Shown in pieces: positions 7,498 to 16,272 of a stretch of 64,000 nt of DNA. Positions within the stretch are counted from its first letter, which is position 1. Each line of letters begins with the position of its first letter. Origin of the DNA: Pseudodesulfovibrio senegalensis. GTDB taxonomy: Bacteria > Desulfobacterota > Desulfovibrionia > Desulfovibrionales > Desulfovibrionaceae. The notes under the pieces are model-generated. The model was given only the letters and a program-made list of their open reading frames with translations, had not been told where the DNA came from and ran no database searches. Position numbers and translations under genes: made by a program. The stretch spans positions 186,001 to 250,000 of the forward strand of contig NZ_WAIE01000004.1 in assembly GCF_008830225.1 (NCBI RefSeq). The letters are read 5' to 3'.

Positions 7498-9168
7498 ATG
7501 AGTGAAAACAAATATTACGACAAGTCTGCGGAAGATATTTTGAACGAGCTGGAGCACGAGCTGCGCGCCAGAGATACCAGAACGCAGGGCGAACAGCCCG
7601 TTTACGAGATGCAGACCCGCGCCTTCCCCCGGCTTCAGGCCGTGGCTCCGCTGGAATTGGGTAGGGACGAATACCATCTCAATGAATTTCTGGTTTTTTG
7701 GGACCGGGATTTTTTGGTCAACGCCTACGGAGTCATTCTGGGCAGGTGTCCGGATCAGGCTGGGCTGGGGTACTATCTGGAGCGCTTGCGCTCCGGCGGG
7801 CTTTCACGCGTGGAGGTTGCCGGACGGTTGCGTTACAGCCGCGAGGGGCGCAAACGCGGCGTCACAGTGAAGGGGTTGCTGCGCAGTTTTGCGGCGGCCA
7901 CGGTTTTCCGGATTCCGCTGTTGGGTCCCGTGCTCCGGCTCCCGTTTTATTTGCTGCCGCAGTCGCCGAGGACGCGGCGTCTGGATCGCACGGTGGGTGG
8001 AGCTTTTTCGAACATGGACCATCTGTGCGGCGTTATTGCCCACGAGGGGCGTTATTTGCGGGAGCTGCACCATGATCAGGCCGCGACGATATCCGGGATC
8101 GAAGCGTTGAGAGCGGAGGTGGGGTCCCTGCAACAGGAGGTCGGCCACCTGCGTGAGGCTGTTCAGGATAAATTCGAGCAGGTGGACGTGCAAATTTCCG
8201 AGCAGCGTTCCTCCTTTGAGCAGTTGGGCGATTCCGTCAGAAAAGACGGGCAGGCCCTGCTTGATGAAGCTCGCCGGAGTATCTCGGATCAGCAGGGCGC
8301 GGTGGAGCAGTTTGTGGAGCAGTTCCGGGTGGAGCGGCAAAAGACTCTGGACGGCATCATGCGTCAGTTCACGGATCAGCAGTCTGCCCTGGACGAATTT
8401 GCAAGCTCCTGCGAGCGTCGGCTTGGAAAGGCCGAACAGGTCGCAACGTTGCTGGATAGACGCCTGCAGGCCCGGGATTTCGTGACTTCGGACCAGTTTG
8501 ACGCGGACGCGTTCTATCGGAATTTCGAAGAGGAATTCAGGGGCAGCAGGGAATCCGTCATGCAACGCATGGCCGATTACCCCGCCGTGTTCGAGCCTGT
8601 GCGGACTGTTTCGCAGGAAAAGCCCATCGTTGATTTGGGTTGCGGACGCGGCGAACTGGTCGAGGTGTTGCGTTCAAGCGGTTTCGGTGTGCGCGGTGTG
8701 GACGGCAATCCGCACATGGTTCGGACCGGGACCGACCGCGGACTGCCCGTGATGCAGGGTGACATTTTCGAATATCTGGAAAATGCCGAGCCCGAAAGTG
8801 CCGCCGGGATTTCCCTTATCCATGTTGCGGAGCATTTCCCGTTTGAAGAATTGACGCACCTTTTGGGGCTGTGTTTCCGGGTTCTGGACAAGGGCGGGGT
8901 TCTGGTGCTGGAAACGCCGAACCCGGACAACATCGTCATGGGCGGGGCATGGTTTTATACGGACTTTTCCCATGTGCACCCCTTGCGCAGTTGTGCGGTG
9001 TCGAATCTGCTTTCGTTCTTGGGCTTTGATGTGCAAAAGCCGACCCTCCGACAACCATATCAGGATGTTGTGGGCGAGGTGGATTCTCCGTCCGAGCTGG
9101 AAAAGAAGTGGTTCTTGACCGGACTTGATTATTGCCTTGTGGCCGTGAAGGCGGGGCAGGATCAATGA
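7498..9168 (+). CDS. DUF4214-like / coiled-coil / methyltransferase protein, candidate chain-length terminator
   Basis: 556 aa; the ATG at 7498 was chosen over an upstream in-frame start because GGTGG precedes it. Residues about 60-120 resemble a DUF4214 domain (GRCPDQAGLGYYLERL...SREG). Residues about 180-320 are charged and heptad-like with many Gln/Glu, a probable long coiled coil. From about 370 comes a class I methyltransferase with VDLGCGRGEL (378-386) and later VLETPNPDN. It lies between the exporter ATPase and a glycosyltransferase it overlaps by ATGA. The coiled coil plus methyltransferase recalls WbdD, where a coiled-coil ruler sets O-antigen length and a terminal methyl caps the chain. 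The domain order differs here, so this is an analogy, not homology. Confidence 0.75.
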   Translation: MSENKYYDKSAEDILNELEHELRARDTRTQGEQPVYEMQTRAFPRLQAVAPLELGRDEYHLNEFLVFWDRDFLVNAYGVILGRCPDQAGLGYYLERLRSGGLSRVEVAGRLRYSREGRKRGVTVKGLLRSFAAATVFRIPLLGPVLRLPFYLLPQSPRTRRLDRTVGGAFSNMDHLCGVIAHEGRYLRELHHDQAATISGIEALRAEVGSLQQEVGHLREAVQDKFEQVDVQISEQRSSFEQLGDSVRKDGQALLDEARRSISDQQGAVEQFVEQFRVERQKTLDGIMRQFTDQQSALDEFASSCERRLGKAEQVATLLDRRLQARDFVTSDQFDADAFYRNFEEEFRGSRESVMQRMADYPAVFEPVRTVSQEKPIVDLGCGRGELVEVLRSSGFGVRGVDGNPHMVRTGTDRGLPVMQGDIFEYLENAEPESAAGISLIHVAEHFPFEELTHLLGLCFRVLDKGGVLVLETPNPDNIVMGGAWFYTDFSHVHPLRSCAVSNLLSFLGFDVQKPTLRQPYQDVVGEVDSPSELEKKWFLTGLDYCLVAVKAGQDQ

Positions 9169-10358
9169 GCGTACGCATAGCCACCATTTGTCCCTGGCCA
9201 GAGCAGCCGAGCGGCATTGCCGACAGCGCCTATGCCCACGTCAAGGCTCTGGTGGACCATTGTCCCTGCGAGGTGGTCATTTATACGGAGAACCCAAACC
9301 CCGTCGCCATGGACGGGGTGACCATTCACGCGCTTGAAGATTTTCATGCGCATGAACAGCAAAGCCCTTACGACGCAATCGTCGTACACATGGGCAACAA
9401 CGAGTTTCACGTCAATTATCTGGAATATCTGGAACGCTACACGTGTATCGTACATCTTCACGACATGGTGCTGCACCATTTGGTCACCAAGATGACGCTG
9501 GTCGAGAACAAGACGCAAGAATACTTTTCCATCCTTGAAAAGCACTATGGCACCAATGTTCGCGAAATGGTCGAAGCCTTGGTGGCCAAGGGCTGCGGGG
9601 TTTGGGATTTGCCGTGCGTGATCGACATGCCCCTGTTCGAACCTTTTCTGGAGCACGCTTCGGCCTGCCTCGTGAGTTCGGATTTTGTGGCCGGGCGGGT
9701 CAGGGCGGCCATGCCCGAACTTCCGGTGCATAGAATCGATCTTTTGCTGCATACGTCGGAACGTATCGCAGCGAGCTGCCGCAAGCACGCCGATGTTGAC
9801 GATACCTGTTTCAATATCGGCGTCTTCGGGATCGTTTCCCCTTTCAAGAAGGTCGATGTCATGGCCCGCGTGGCCGAACGTCTTTTGAGCGAACATGACA
9901 ATGTGCGTCTTCATGTTGTGGGCAGTGTTTCAGAGCCGTGCAGGGATTTGCTGGAATTTGAACGCAGGACCGATGGTCGCATTCGATTCTACGGCAGGGT
10001 GAATGAAGATGATTTCATGTGCCTGCAATCGAGCATGCATGTGAACTGTGCACTGCGGTATCCGACAATGGGGGAGACCTCCGGGGTTGTCGTTGATTCC
10101 CTTTCCGTGGGCGTGCCTCTGGTTGTTGTCGATGTGGGGTCCTACTCCGAAACTCCGGAATGTGTGAAAAAACTATCCGTGCAGGACATGGAAGAGGAAC
10201 TGTATTCGTATCTTCGTAACCTGTTGCGTTTCCCGGAACACTATGCGCATTTGAAGGAATTGTTTTCATTATATTCTTCCTGCATGGATAGCAGGGCGCA
10301 AGGGATTGTTTATTTCAAAGCCATAATGAAAGAGATAAGCCTGCAAGCTCCTTTTTAA
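9165..10358 (+). CDS. GT4-type glycosyltransferase
   Basis: 397 aa from the ATG overlapping the previous stop (ATGA). The N-terminus (PEQPSGIADSAYAHVKAL) is the nucleotide-sugar-side loop seen in GT-B enzymes, and GVFGIVSPFKKVDVMARV opens the donor-binding domain. The C-terminal segment GETSGVVVDSLSVGVPLVV (about residue 302 on) is the conserved donor-binding motif of GT4, although the usual E-x7-E is partly replaced. It probably adds a sugar to the glycan of this cluster. Donor and linkage are unknown. Confidence 0.82.
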   Translation: MSVRIATICPWPEQPSGIADSAYAHVKALVDHCPCEVVIYTENPNPVAMDGVTIHALEDFHAHEQQSPYDAIVVHMGNNEFHVNYLEYLERYTCIVHLHDMVLHHLVTKMTLVENKTQEYFSILEKHYGTNVREMVEALVAKGCGVWDLPCVIDMPLFEPFLEHASACLVSSDFVAGRVRAAMPELPVHRIDLLLHTSERIAASCRKHADVDDTCFNIGVFGIVSPFKKVDVMARVAERLLSEHDNVRLHVVGSVSEPCRDLLEFERRTDGRIRFYGRVNEDDFMCLQSSMHVNCALRYPTMGETSGVVVDSLSVGVPLVVVDVGSYSETPECVKKLSVQDMEEELYSYLRNLLRFPEHYAHLKELFSLYSSCMDSRAQGIVYFKAIMKEISLQAPF

Positions 10359-10479
10359 AAGATGCGCCTGTCTTAGCCCTTCGTTGTTTTTATAGTGTTG
10401 GTCAAATACAACGTTTTCGCATACATTTCGTGCGAGGGGTTTGGGGCGAAGTCCATCCGTACATTTGCGAGGAGTCATC

Positions 10480-12033
10480 ATGTTGCGTGTTCTTGTTTGC
10501 GCGTGTCTCATGTGGGGCATGGCCGTATCCGCTTTTGCATTTACTGTAACGGTTGGTCCGGTCGATCCGGATTTTTCCGCATGGCGATCCGACATTGCCG
10601 AGCGCGCCGCTGCAGGCGCACAAGTCTCCGGCACGGTGTCTGCCGGGCATCCTTTGGGCTACCGACCGTCGCCGCTCAATCTTGAGCATTTGCACGGCAC
10701 ATCCATCGTGCCGACAGCCGAGGCCGCGCAGGACATGGCCTGGAATCCGGTTCCCACGGAAGCGTCCTACAGCCTTGTGGATCTGGGCATGGTCACGCCC
10801 ATACGCGACCAGAACCCCTACGGCACCTGCTGGACGTTCGCGGCCATGGCCTCGCTGGAGTCCACGCGGCTCATGAGTGACGGCGTCTCCATGGACCTTT
10901 CGGAAAAGTACCACGCCTATTTTGGCTACAACGACTTCAACGCCGAATACGTGGCCTATGACAAGCATGTAGTCGATCCTGGCGACGACGAGACCTACGA
11001 TCAGGGCGGCAACAACGAAATCAGCATGGCGCTGTTTTCCCGCTGGACTGGCCCGGTCAGCGAGGCCGACGTGCCGTACGAGGATTTTTCCACTGCGCCG
11101 GGCACGGACGTGCAACCAATGCGCCATCTTTCGGCCGTGTGGATCGTTCCGGGCGGCAGTACGTTCACGGACAACATGAAGTACGCCATCAAGAATATCG
11201 GCGCGGTCTCTACCGGCATGTATTGGGATGACGGCAGCTACAACGCCGCCACAGCCTCGTTTTATTACAACGGCGCGGAGGAACCCAACCATCAGGTGAC
11301 CTTTGTCGGCTGGAACGACGATTATCCGCGCACCAATTTTACCAGCCAGCCCACGGCAAACGGCGCATGGCTGGTGCGCAATTCATGGGGAACAGGCTGG
11401 GGCCAGAGCGGCTATTTCTGGATTTCCTATGAGGACGCTGCGATTTCCTTGGAAGACGGCGCGGTTTTCGTTTCCTCGGATACCGACGAGTATGACGCGG
11501 TCTATTGTTATGATCCCTTGGGACCCACCGGGGAGATTTCCCTGAGTTCGGACACGAGCTGGATGGCCAACGTGTTTACAGCCTCGGACGACCACGCGCT
11601 CGAATGCGTGAGTTTTTTCAATCCGGGCGTGGACAGCACCTATGAAATCTATGTGTATACCGGTGTGAGCGGGGCTCCGAACACCGGAATCTTGGCCATG
11701 GGACCCCAGAGCGGCGATGTTTCGGCTCCCGGCTATGTGTCGCTGCCGTTGGATTCCCCTGTTTCCCTGACGCAGGGTGAGGACTTTTCCATCGTGATCA
11801 AGCTGGGCACGGCCAACGTGGTTCATCCTGTTATCGTGGAGTGTCCGGAAGCGGACTATTCCTCAAAGGCCACGGCCTCGTCCGGGCAGAGCTATGTGAG
11901 CCTGGACGGAACGACCTGGAGCGATCTGGTGGCCGATCAGGGACTGACAAACTACAATCTGTGCATCAAGGGTTTTGCCGCGGAAGAATCCGACATGATC
12001 AATCCGGGAATTCCGCTGCTGCTTTTGCAGTAG
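10480..12033 (+). CDS. Secreted papain-family (C1A) cysteine peptidase with lectin-like domain and leucine tail
   Basis: 517 aa; the start is fixed by GAGGAG 8 nt upstream. A signal peptide is present (cleavage near AFAF, about residue 20). The catalytic Cys is C117 in GTCWTF, the His H271 in NHQVTFVGW, and the Asn N301 in VRNSWGTGWG, with the oxyanion Gln Q111. A C-terminal beta-rich part of about 190 residues resembles the lectin-like domain often attached to this peptidase family. The residues before the catalytic domain may be a propeptide. The protein ends in PGIPLLLLQ, a tail shared in style with two other secreted proteins here. It probably acts at the cell surface or outside the cell. 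Confidence 0.88.
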   Translation: MLRVLVCACLMWGMAVSAFAFTVTVGPVDPDFSAWRSDIAERAAAGAQVSGTVSAGHPLGYRPSPLNLEHLHGTSIVPTAEAAQDMAWNPVPTEASYSLVDLGMVTPIRDQNPYGTCWTFAAMASLESTRLMSDGVSMDLSEKYHAYFGYNDFNAEYVAYDKHVVDPGDDETYDQGGNNEISMALFSRWTGPVSEADVPYEDFSTAPGTDVQPMRHLSAVWIVPGGSTFTDNMKYAIKNIGAVSTGMYWDDGSYNAATASFYYNGAEEPNHQVTFVGWNDDYPRTNFTSQPTANGAWLVRNSWGTGWGQSGYFWISYEDAAISLEDGAVFVSSDTDEYDAVYCYDPLGPTGEISLSSDTSWMANVFTASDDHALECVSFFNPGVDSTYEIYVYTGVSGAPNTGILAMGPQSGDVSAPGYVSLPLDSPVSLTQGEDFSIVIKLGTANVVHPVIVECPEADYSSKATASSGQSYVSLDGTTWSDLVADQGLTNYNLCIKGFAAEESDMINPGIPLLLLQ

Positions 12034-12056
12034 TTTGATCAAAATGTCATGAACAG

Positions 12057-12088
12057 GGCCGCGTGCGAAAGCATGCGGCCTTTTTTTT
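12057..12088 (+). terminator. Rho-independent terminator
   Basis: 10-bp stem (12057-12066 / 12071-12080, one G-U) with a GAAA tetraloop followed by eight T. It ends the peptidase transcript and abuts the stop of the convergent gene on the minus strand. Confidence 0.9.
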
Positions 12089-12089
12089 G

Positions 12090-12662
12090 TCAGCGTTTTT
12101 CCAAAAACAGGATTCGGGTTTGGGCCGTGGGCTGGTTGTGCATGGTGCAACGCATGATGCGTGCCGTGTCCATGGGCAGTGATGCGCAGTGGCTTTCCAC
12201 ACTTCGGGCCTCGTCCTCGCCGCCCGGATGCCCGGTGTAGAGCACCGTGGAGATCACGCCGCCCTTGCGCAAAAGCCCCAGCGCCGCGTCAATGGCCGCG
12301 CAGGTCGAGGCGGGGCGCGTGATCACGCTCTGGTCGCTGCCCGGAAGGTAGCCGAGGTTGAACATGGCTCCGGCCATTGAGCCGTGAAAACGGGACGGAA
12401 TGTGTTCGGCCATGGTCTCGTGCCCGGCAAGGAACAAGCGCACGTTATCCGGGGCCGGCTCTGAAGCAAGGCGTTGCGCAGCCTTGTCCAGCGCATGTTG
12501 CTGCACGTCGAATCCGAAGACAGTACCCTGCGGTCCCACTGCTTTGGACAGGAACAGGGTGTCCAGCCCGCCGCCCACGGTGGCGTCGATAACGGCGTCG
12601 CCCGGGCGGATCACGTTTCCCATGGCGTTTTTCACGAAACTGACGGTATGGCTGATGAACAT
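12090..12662 (-). CDS. Class I methyltransferase of the YtqB/MnmM (rRNA_methylase) family
   Basis: 190 aa from MFISHT; the frame is open further upstream but the family starts at about this point and is about 190 residues long. DATVGGGLDTLFLS (motif I, where the family has DATxGxGxDT) and GFDVQQHAL are diagnostic. FNLGYLPGSD is the family's catalytic NLGYLPGGD-type segment. Bacillus YtqB (MnmM) methylates the wobble uridine 5-aminomethyl group in tRNA, so a tRNA-modifying role is likely by family but not shown. It is transcribed towards the peptidase gene and divergently from the pseudouridine synthase pair. Confidence 0.85.
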   Translation of the reverse strand: MFISHTVSFVKNAMGNVIRPGDAVIDATVGGGLDTLFLSKAVGPQGTVFGFDVQQHALDKAAQRLASEPAPDNVRLFLAGHETMAEHIPSRFHGSMAGAMFNLGYLPGSDQSVITRPASTCAAIDAALGLLRKGGVISTVLYTGHPGGEDEARSVESHCASLPMDTARIMRCTMHNQPTAQTRILFLEKR

Positions 12663-12765
12663 GGCGGCTCGGGGTTGGGGTTGCCGGACCACGATTGTGT
12701 ATCCCGACCCCGGAGCCGTGGCAAGTCTGGACGATTCGCGTTTCTTGGGGCATGAAGGGCCGGTC

Positions 12766-13551
12766 ATGCCCGAGAACAACGAATCGTCCTTTGCCCATGT
12801 GGCAGATGTGTCCTGCAGCGGCCCGTGCGCACGTTGCGGGGTTGAGCACACCCTGCCGGGGCGCCCGGCCATCCGGGCCGCGCAGCAGCTCATGCGCGAT
12901 CTGGAAGCCCATGGCCGCATCGATTTCTGCCGCCCTGCGCATGAGGCCGACCCCGCGTACTCCACGGCCCCCCTGTTCGGCGAGGCCCGGGGCCACATGT
13001 TCGGGGTCATGGCTTTTCGCAATGCGGACGGGAGCACGGGTTTGGTCAAGGCCTTTTCCGGTCAGTTCAACGGACAGTGGCTGGCACCCGGCTGGGTTGG
13101 CCCGCTGGTGGACGTGGACGAGTTCGAGCGCGTGAATACGCCCGGGGAACGCCGCGTCAAGGAACTGGGCCGGATGATGCGGGAACACGAACCGGGCAGT
13201 GAAACGTATGCGCGCCTGCGGCGTGAACGCCGGGAGCTTTCCCGCTCGCTCATGGCCGAACTGCACGGACTGTACCGGCTGCGTGATTCCCGGGGCAACG
13301 AGCGTTGTCTTGCGCAGGTCTTTGGCCCGGACAGGGGCATTCCCACGGGCACCGGTGACTGCTGCGCGCCCAAGCTGCTGCACCACGCCGCGCGCAACGG
13401 TCTGGTGCCGCTGGGCATTGCCGAATTCTACTGGGGCCGCAGCAACCGTTCCGGAACCCGCGAGCATGGCCGGTTGTATCCTTCCTGCCGGGAAAAATGC
13501 CGTCCCATCCTCGGGTTCATGCTCTGCGGGCTGGAGGAATTGTATGTCTGA
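12766..13551 (+). CDS. Stand-alone N-terminal domain of RluA-type pseudouridine synthase (Cys-containing)
   Basis: 261 aa from ATG 12766; a longer frame exists but would overlap the divergent methyltransferase. The order MFGVMAF..., VKAFSGQFNGQW, PGWVGPLVDVDEF, a charged helix of RERR type, and GTGDCCAPKLLHHAARNGL...PSCREKCRPILGFMLCGL matches the long N-terminal domain that precedes the catalytic domain in the 550-residue RluA-like synthases of many proteobacteria. Here it ends with its own stop, overlapping the catalytic gene by 8 nt. The conserved Cys residues could bind metal. Its role is probably RNA recognition for the partner protein. Confidence 0.68.
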   Translation: MPENNESSFAHVADVSCSGPCARCGVEHTLPGRPAIRAAQQLMRDLEAHGRIDFCRPAHEADPAYSTAPLFGEARGHMFGVMAFRNADGSTGLVKAFSGQFNGQWLAPGWVGPLVDVDEFERVNTPGERRVKELGRMMREHEPGSETYARLRRERRELSRSLMAELHGLYRLRDSRGNERCLAQVFGPDRGIPTGTGDCCAPKLLHHAARNGLVPLGIAEFYWGRSNRSGTREHGRLYPSCREKCRPILGFMLCGLEELYV

Positions 13552-14197
13552 CGCCGGACTGGACATCCTGCACCACGACGAATCCGTGGTCGTGCTGGTC
13601 AAACCTGCGGGCCTGCTTTCCATCCCGGGGCGCGGTCCGGACAAGCAGGACTGCGTGTCCTCGCGGCTGCGCGCCCTGTTCCCCGCATGCATTGAACAGC
13701 CGTCCGTGCACCGGCTGGACATGGCCACCTCAGGGGTCATGGTCTACGCCCTGACCACCGAAGCCCACCGCAATCTTTCCATCCAGTTTCAGAACCGGAA
13801 GGTCACCAAGAAATACACCGCCGTGCTGGAAGGCGTGCCCGAGGGCATGATGCCGGGGCAGAGCGGGCAGCTGGAGCTGCCCTTTCGTCTGGACCCGGAC
13901 GACCGCCCCCGGCAGGTGTTCGACCCGGAGCGCGGCAAGGTCGGCGTCACCCGCTGGCAGTGCCTTGGCGTGGAGCGGGGCCGGGCGCGCATGCGCTTTG
14001 TCCCGCTCACCGGGCGCACGCACCAGCTGCGCGTTCATTCGGCCCACGAGCGCGGACTGGGCTGTCCCATCGCCGGAGACGGGCTGTACGGCAACGCGCA
14101 TTCTGCCGGACGATTGCTGCTGCATGCCGATTTTCTGGAGTTCGCACACCCTCGCGCTGGGAAAACCGTGCGTTTTGCGGCCCCGGTACCCTTTTAA
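13544..14197 (+). CDS. RluA-family RNA pseudouridine synthase, catalytic domain
   Basis: 217 aa from ATG 13544 with GGAGG 7 nt upstream, overlapping the preceding gene. SVHRLDMATSGVMVYA contains the HRLD motif with the catalytic Asp (about residue 55). KKYTAVLEG, GRTHQLRVHSAH and IAGDGLYG are the other RluA hallmarks. It isomerises uridine to pseudouridine in rRNA or tRNA. It lacks an S4 domain. The overlap suggests coupled translation with the N-terminal-domain gene and a two-subunit enzyme in place of the usual single chain. Confidence 0.9.
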   Translation: MSDAGLDILHHDESVVVLVKPAGLLSIPGRGPDKQDCVSSRLRALFPACIEQPSVHRLDMATSGVMVYALTTEAHRNLSIQFQNRKVTKKYTAVLEGVPEGMMPGQSGQLELPFRLDPDDRPRQVFDPERGKVGVTRWQCLGVERGRARMRFVPLTGRTHQLRVHSAHERGLGCPIAGDGLYGNAHSAGRLLLHADFLEFAHPRAGKTVRFAAPVPF

Positions 14198-14316
14198 GCG
14201 GATTGCGTACACCCCTTGACCGGCGCGGCACAATGATCTACCCAAAAGGATTGCCTGTCCGTGAAACTTTTGTTGTCGGGCAGGCATAATACGACACAAG
14301 GTAAGGTACGACCATC

Positions 14317-14805
14317 ATGGAAAGGATTCCCATCTCCGTTCAGGGTTACGAACGGATCGAAAAAGAGCTGGCACAGCTCAAGAAGGAACGGCCTGAAGTC
14401 ATCAAGGCCATTGCCGAGGCTCGCGAGGAAGGCGACCTCAAGGAAAACGCCGGATACCACGCCGCGCGTGAACGGCAGGGATTTCTCGAGGGCCGCATCA
14501 ATCTTCTGCAGTCGCGCATGCCCTATTTCAATGTCGTGGATCTCGACACGCTGGAGCAGGACGACGTCATCGGATTCGGCGCTACCGTGGAGCTGGAGGA
14601 CCTCGATACCGAAGAGGTCAAGAAATACACTCTGCTCGGCGCGGACGAGGCGGATTATGCCCGGGACGGAAGCATTTCGGTGCAGTCTCCCGTGGCCCAG
14701 GCCCTGCTGGGCAAGGAAGTGGGCGACGAGATCACCGTGGACGCCCCGCGCGGTCGCATTGAATACGAAATCATCTCCGTGAAATACCTGGGAACCAAGT
14801 ACTAG
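14317..14805 (+). CDS. greA: Transcript cleavage factor GreA
   Basis: 162 aa, the usual GreA length. The N-terminal coiled coil carries REEGDLKENAGYHAARERQ, the tip with the acidic residues (GDLxEN) that enter the RNA polymerase secondary channel and provoke cleavage of backtracked RNA. The C-terminal FKBP-like domain ends in SPVAQALLGKEVGDE and YEIISVKYL. It stands alone with its own terminator, and a weak hairpin (about 14251-14284) lies in its leader. Confidence 0.95.
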   Translation: MERIPISVQGYERIEKELAQLKKERPEVIKAIAEAREEGDLKENAGYHAARERQGFLEGRINLLQSRMPYFNVVDLDTLEQDDVIGFGATVELEDLDTEEVKKYTLLGADEADYARDGSISVQSPVAQALLGKEVGDEITVDAPRGRIEYEIISVKYLGTKY

Positions 14806-14830
14806 GTTTTCACCATACGAGTGAACGCGA

Positions 14831-14860
14831 GGCGCGGGCTGTTCGGCCCGCGCCTTTTTT
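14831..14860 (+). terminator. Rho-independent terminator of greA
   Basis: Perfect 9-bp GC-rich stem (14831-14839 / 14846-14854) with a 6-nt loop and six T. Confidence 0.9.
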
Positions 14861-14878
14861 CATGTGCATTGCCGTCGT

Positions 14879-15919
14879 CTAGTTGGAAAGCAGCAGCAGG
14901 GTGTTGGCAGCAGTGGGCAATGCCGTGGGAGCGGGGTGCTCGATGCCCGAAGTTCCCAGATAAGTGATGCTCAGGCTGACGGAGCTGTCATGCACCTGTG
15001 AATTGGCCACGGGAAGGTGGAACCACGGCCGCGTCATCCAGCCGAGCAGAACCTCGTTTCCCTTGGACAGGATAACCCGCTCATAGGGGATGGCGCCAAA
15101 AAAGGAATGGGTGGGGTCCACCTGCACCCATTGTCCGCCGGGGAGCATGAATTCCGCCCAGACGTGCGTGGAAAAGCCGCGGGGGGCCTGCAGGCAGTTC
15201 CATGTTCCTTCCCTGAACTGGGTCGCCACGTTGAAATACTGGTCGTGCGCCAGGAATCCGGAGATGTTTCTGGCCGGAATACCTTCGGCGCGGCACAGTG
15301 CGACAAAGAGGATGGAAAAGGCCGCACAGTCGCCCTTGCGCTCGCTGAGCACGTTCAGTGCGTCCTGTCGCACGCCGTCCTGATAGCTGATATTGTTCTT
15401 CACCCACGTATAGATGTCGTTGGCCTTGTTGTAGGGATTGGTCTCGCTGCCTACAATGCTTGAAGCCTGGTCGATGATCGTCTGGTCGTCACATTGGACC
15501 CAGCTGGTTGCCGACGTGTTGAACTGGTATTCCTGCGTACCTGTGGCGTAGCTGCCCCATGTCGCATTGGGGTCCACGGGCAGGGTGACCGGCGCCAGTT
15601 CCACATCGAATGTTACCGAGAGGTTGTTGTCCAGTTCCGAATCCGGCCAGCTGACAGGTTTGTTTCCCGATTGCTCGTTGGACCGGGCGCCTGTTGCCGG
15701 AGATATTTCCACGATTTCCGCGTCCACGGTTCCCTGTCCGTCCCATTTCACGGGCACGGGAACCCACAGCCTGTTGTCTGTTCCGGTTGTGGGAGTGAAA
15801 GAATACACCATTCTGTACGATCGATCGGCACAGGCGTTTTTGGCCTGCAGCAAAGGCAGTATCACCGCAATGACCAGAAGCAGCGCAAGTCCATTACGGT
15901 CGAGTCGGACGAAGTTCAT
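14879..15919 (-). CDS. Secreted transglutaminase-like protein with leucine tail
   Basis: 346 aa from MNFVRL (AGGGAA upstream). Residues 8-30 form a signal peptide ending near NACA. An N-terminal beta domain is followed by a transglutaminase core with Cys198 in RKGDCAAFS, His252 in FSTHVWAEF and Asp268 in QVDPTHSFFG, a complete catalytic triad. Such domains act as cysteine proteases, amidases or cross-linkers on extracytoplasmic proteins or peptidoglycan. It ends in TAANTLLLLSN, like two other exported proteins in this window. It is monocistronic. Substrate unknown. Confidence 0.85.
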   Translation of the reverse strand: MNFVRLDRNGLALLLVIAVILPLLQAKNACADRSYRMVYSFTPTTGTDNRLWVPVPVKWDGQGTVDAEIVEISPATGARSNEQSGNKPVSWPDSELDNNLSVTFDVELAPVTLPVDPNATWGSYATGTQEYQFNTSATSWVQCDDQTIIDQASSIVGSETNPYNKANDIYTWVKNNISYQDGVRQDALNVLSERKGDCAAFSILFVALCRAEGIPARNISGFLAHDQYFNVATQFREGTWNCLQAPRGFSTHVWAEFMLPGGQWVQVDPTHSFFGAIPYERVILSKGNEVLLGWMTRPWFHLPVANSQVHDSSVSLSITYLGTSGIEHPAPTALPTAANTLLLLSN

Positions 15920-16272
15920 GACGAGTTTTCCCTGTGTTGATGTTGAAGCTTTGTGCGCCGTGTAGATCGATGCTTTTGGCATTTTTAAAGCCTTATTTCA
16001 AGATGTGTAGTCTGGATAGATGCAGGGTGTCGTTAACTGGCGTTTATCATCTGATACCGCCTGTCATCGATTGAAAGGGGCGGGGATGTCGTCTTTCGGG
16101 GCCATGTGTATTCCGGGCTGCGTAGCCAATAAACCGGCCGAAAAGGGGGCATGGGCACGGGACTGTTTTTTGTGTCGACCGGAGGAGCGGCACTGTTTTT
16201 TTGGGTATAAAAAAACGCCGCCACTCTCGGAAGAGGGGCGGCGTGGAGTGCCTGCTTTCGCAAACTGTCGAA
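15920..16272. other. Spacer upstream of the transglutaminase gene
   Basis: 353 bases. The left part is the leader and promoter area of the transglutaminase gene. The right end holds the terminator of the RRM gene. No open frame here has a ribosome site or a recognisable product. Confidence 0.5.
16209..16245 (-). terminator. Rho-independent terminator of the RRM gene
   Basis: On the minus strand a stem of 7 GC pairs (16237-16243 with 16216-16222), extendable inward, is followed by a run of T (A run 16209-16215 on the plus strand). Confidence 0.85.

Noticed and set aside
12445-13740. 431-codon minus-strand frame over the split pseudouridine synthase genes
   Set aside because: Opposes two overlapping genes with RluA motifs; composition is that of a mirror frame.
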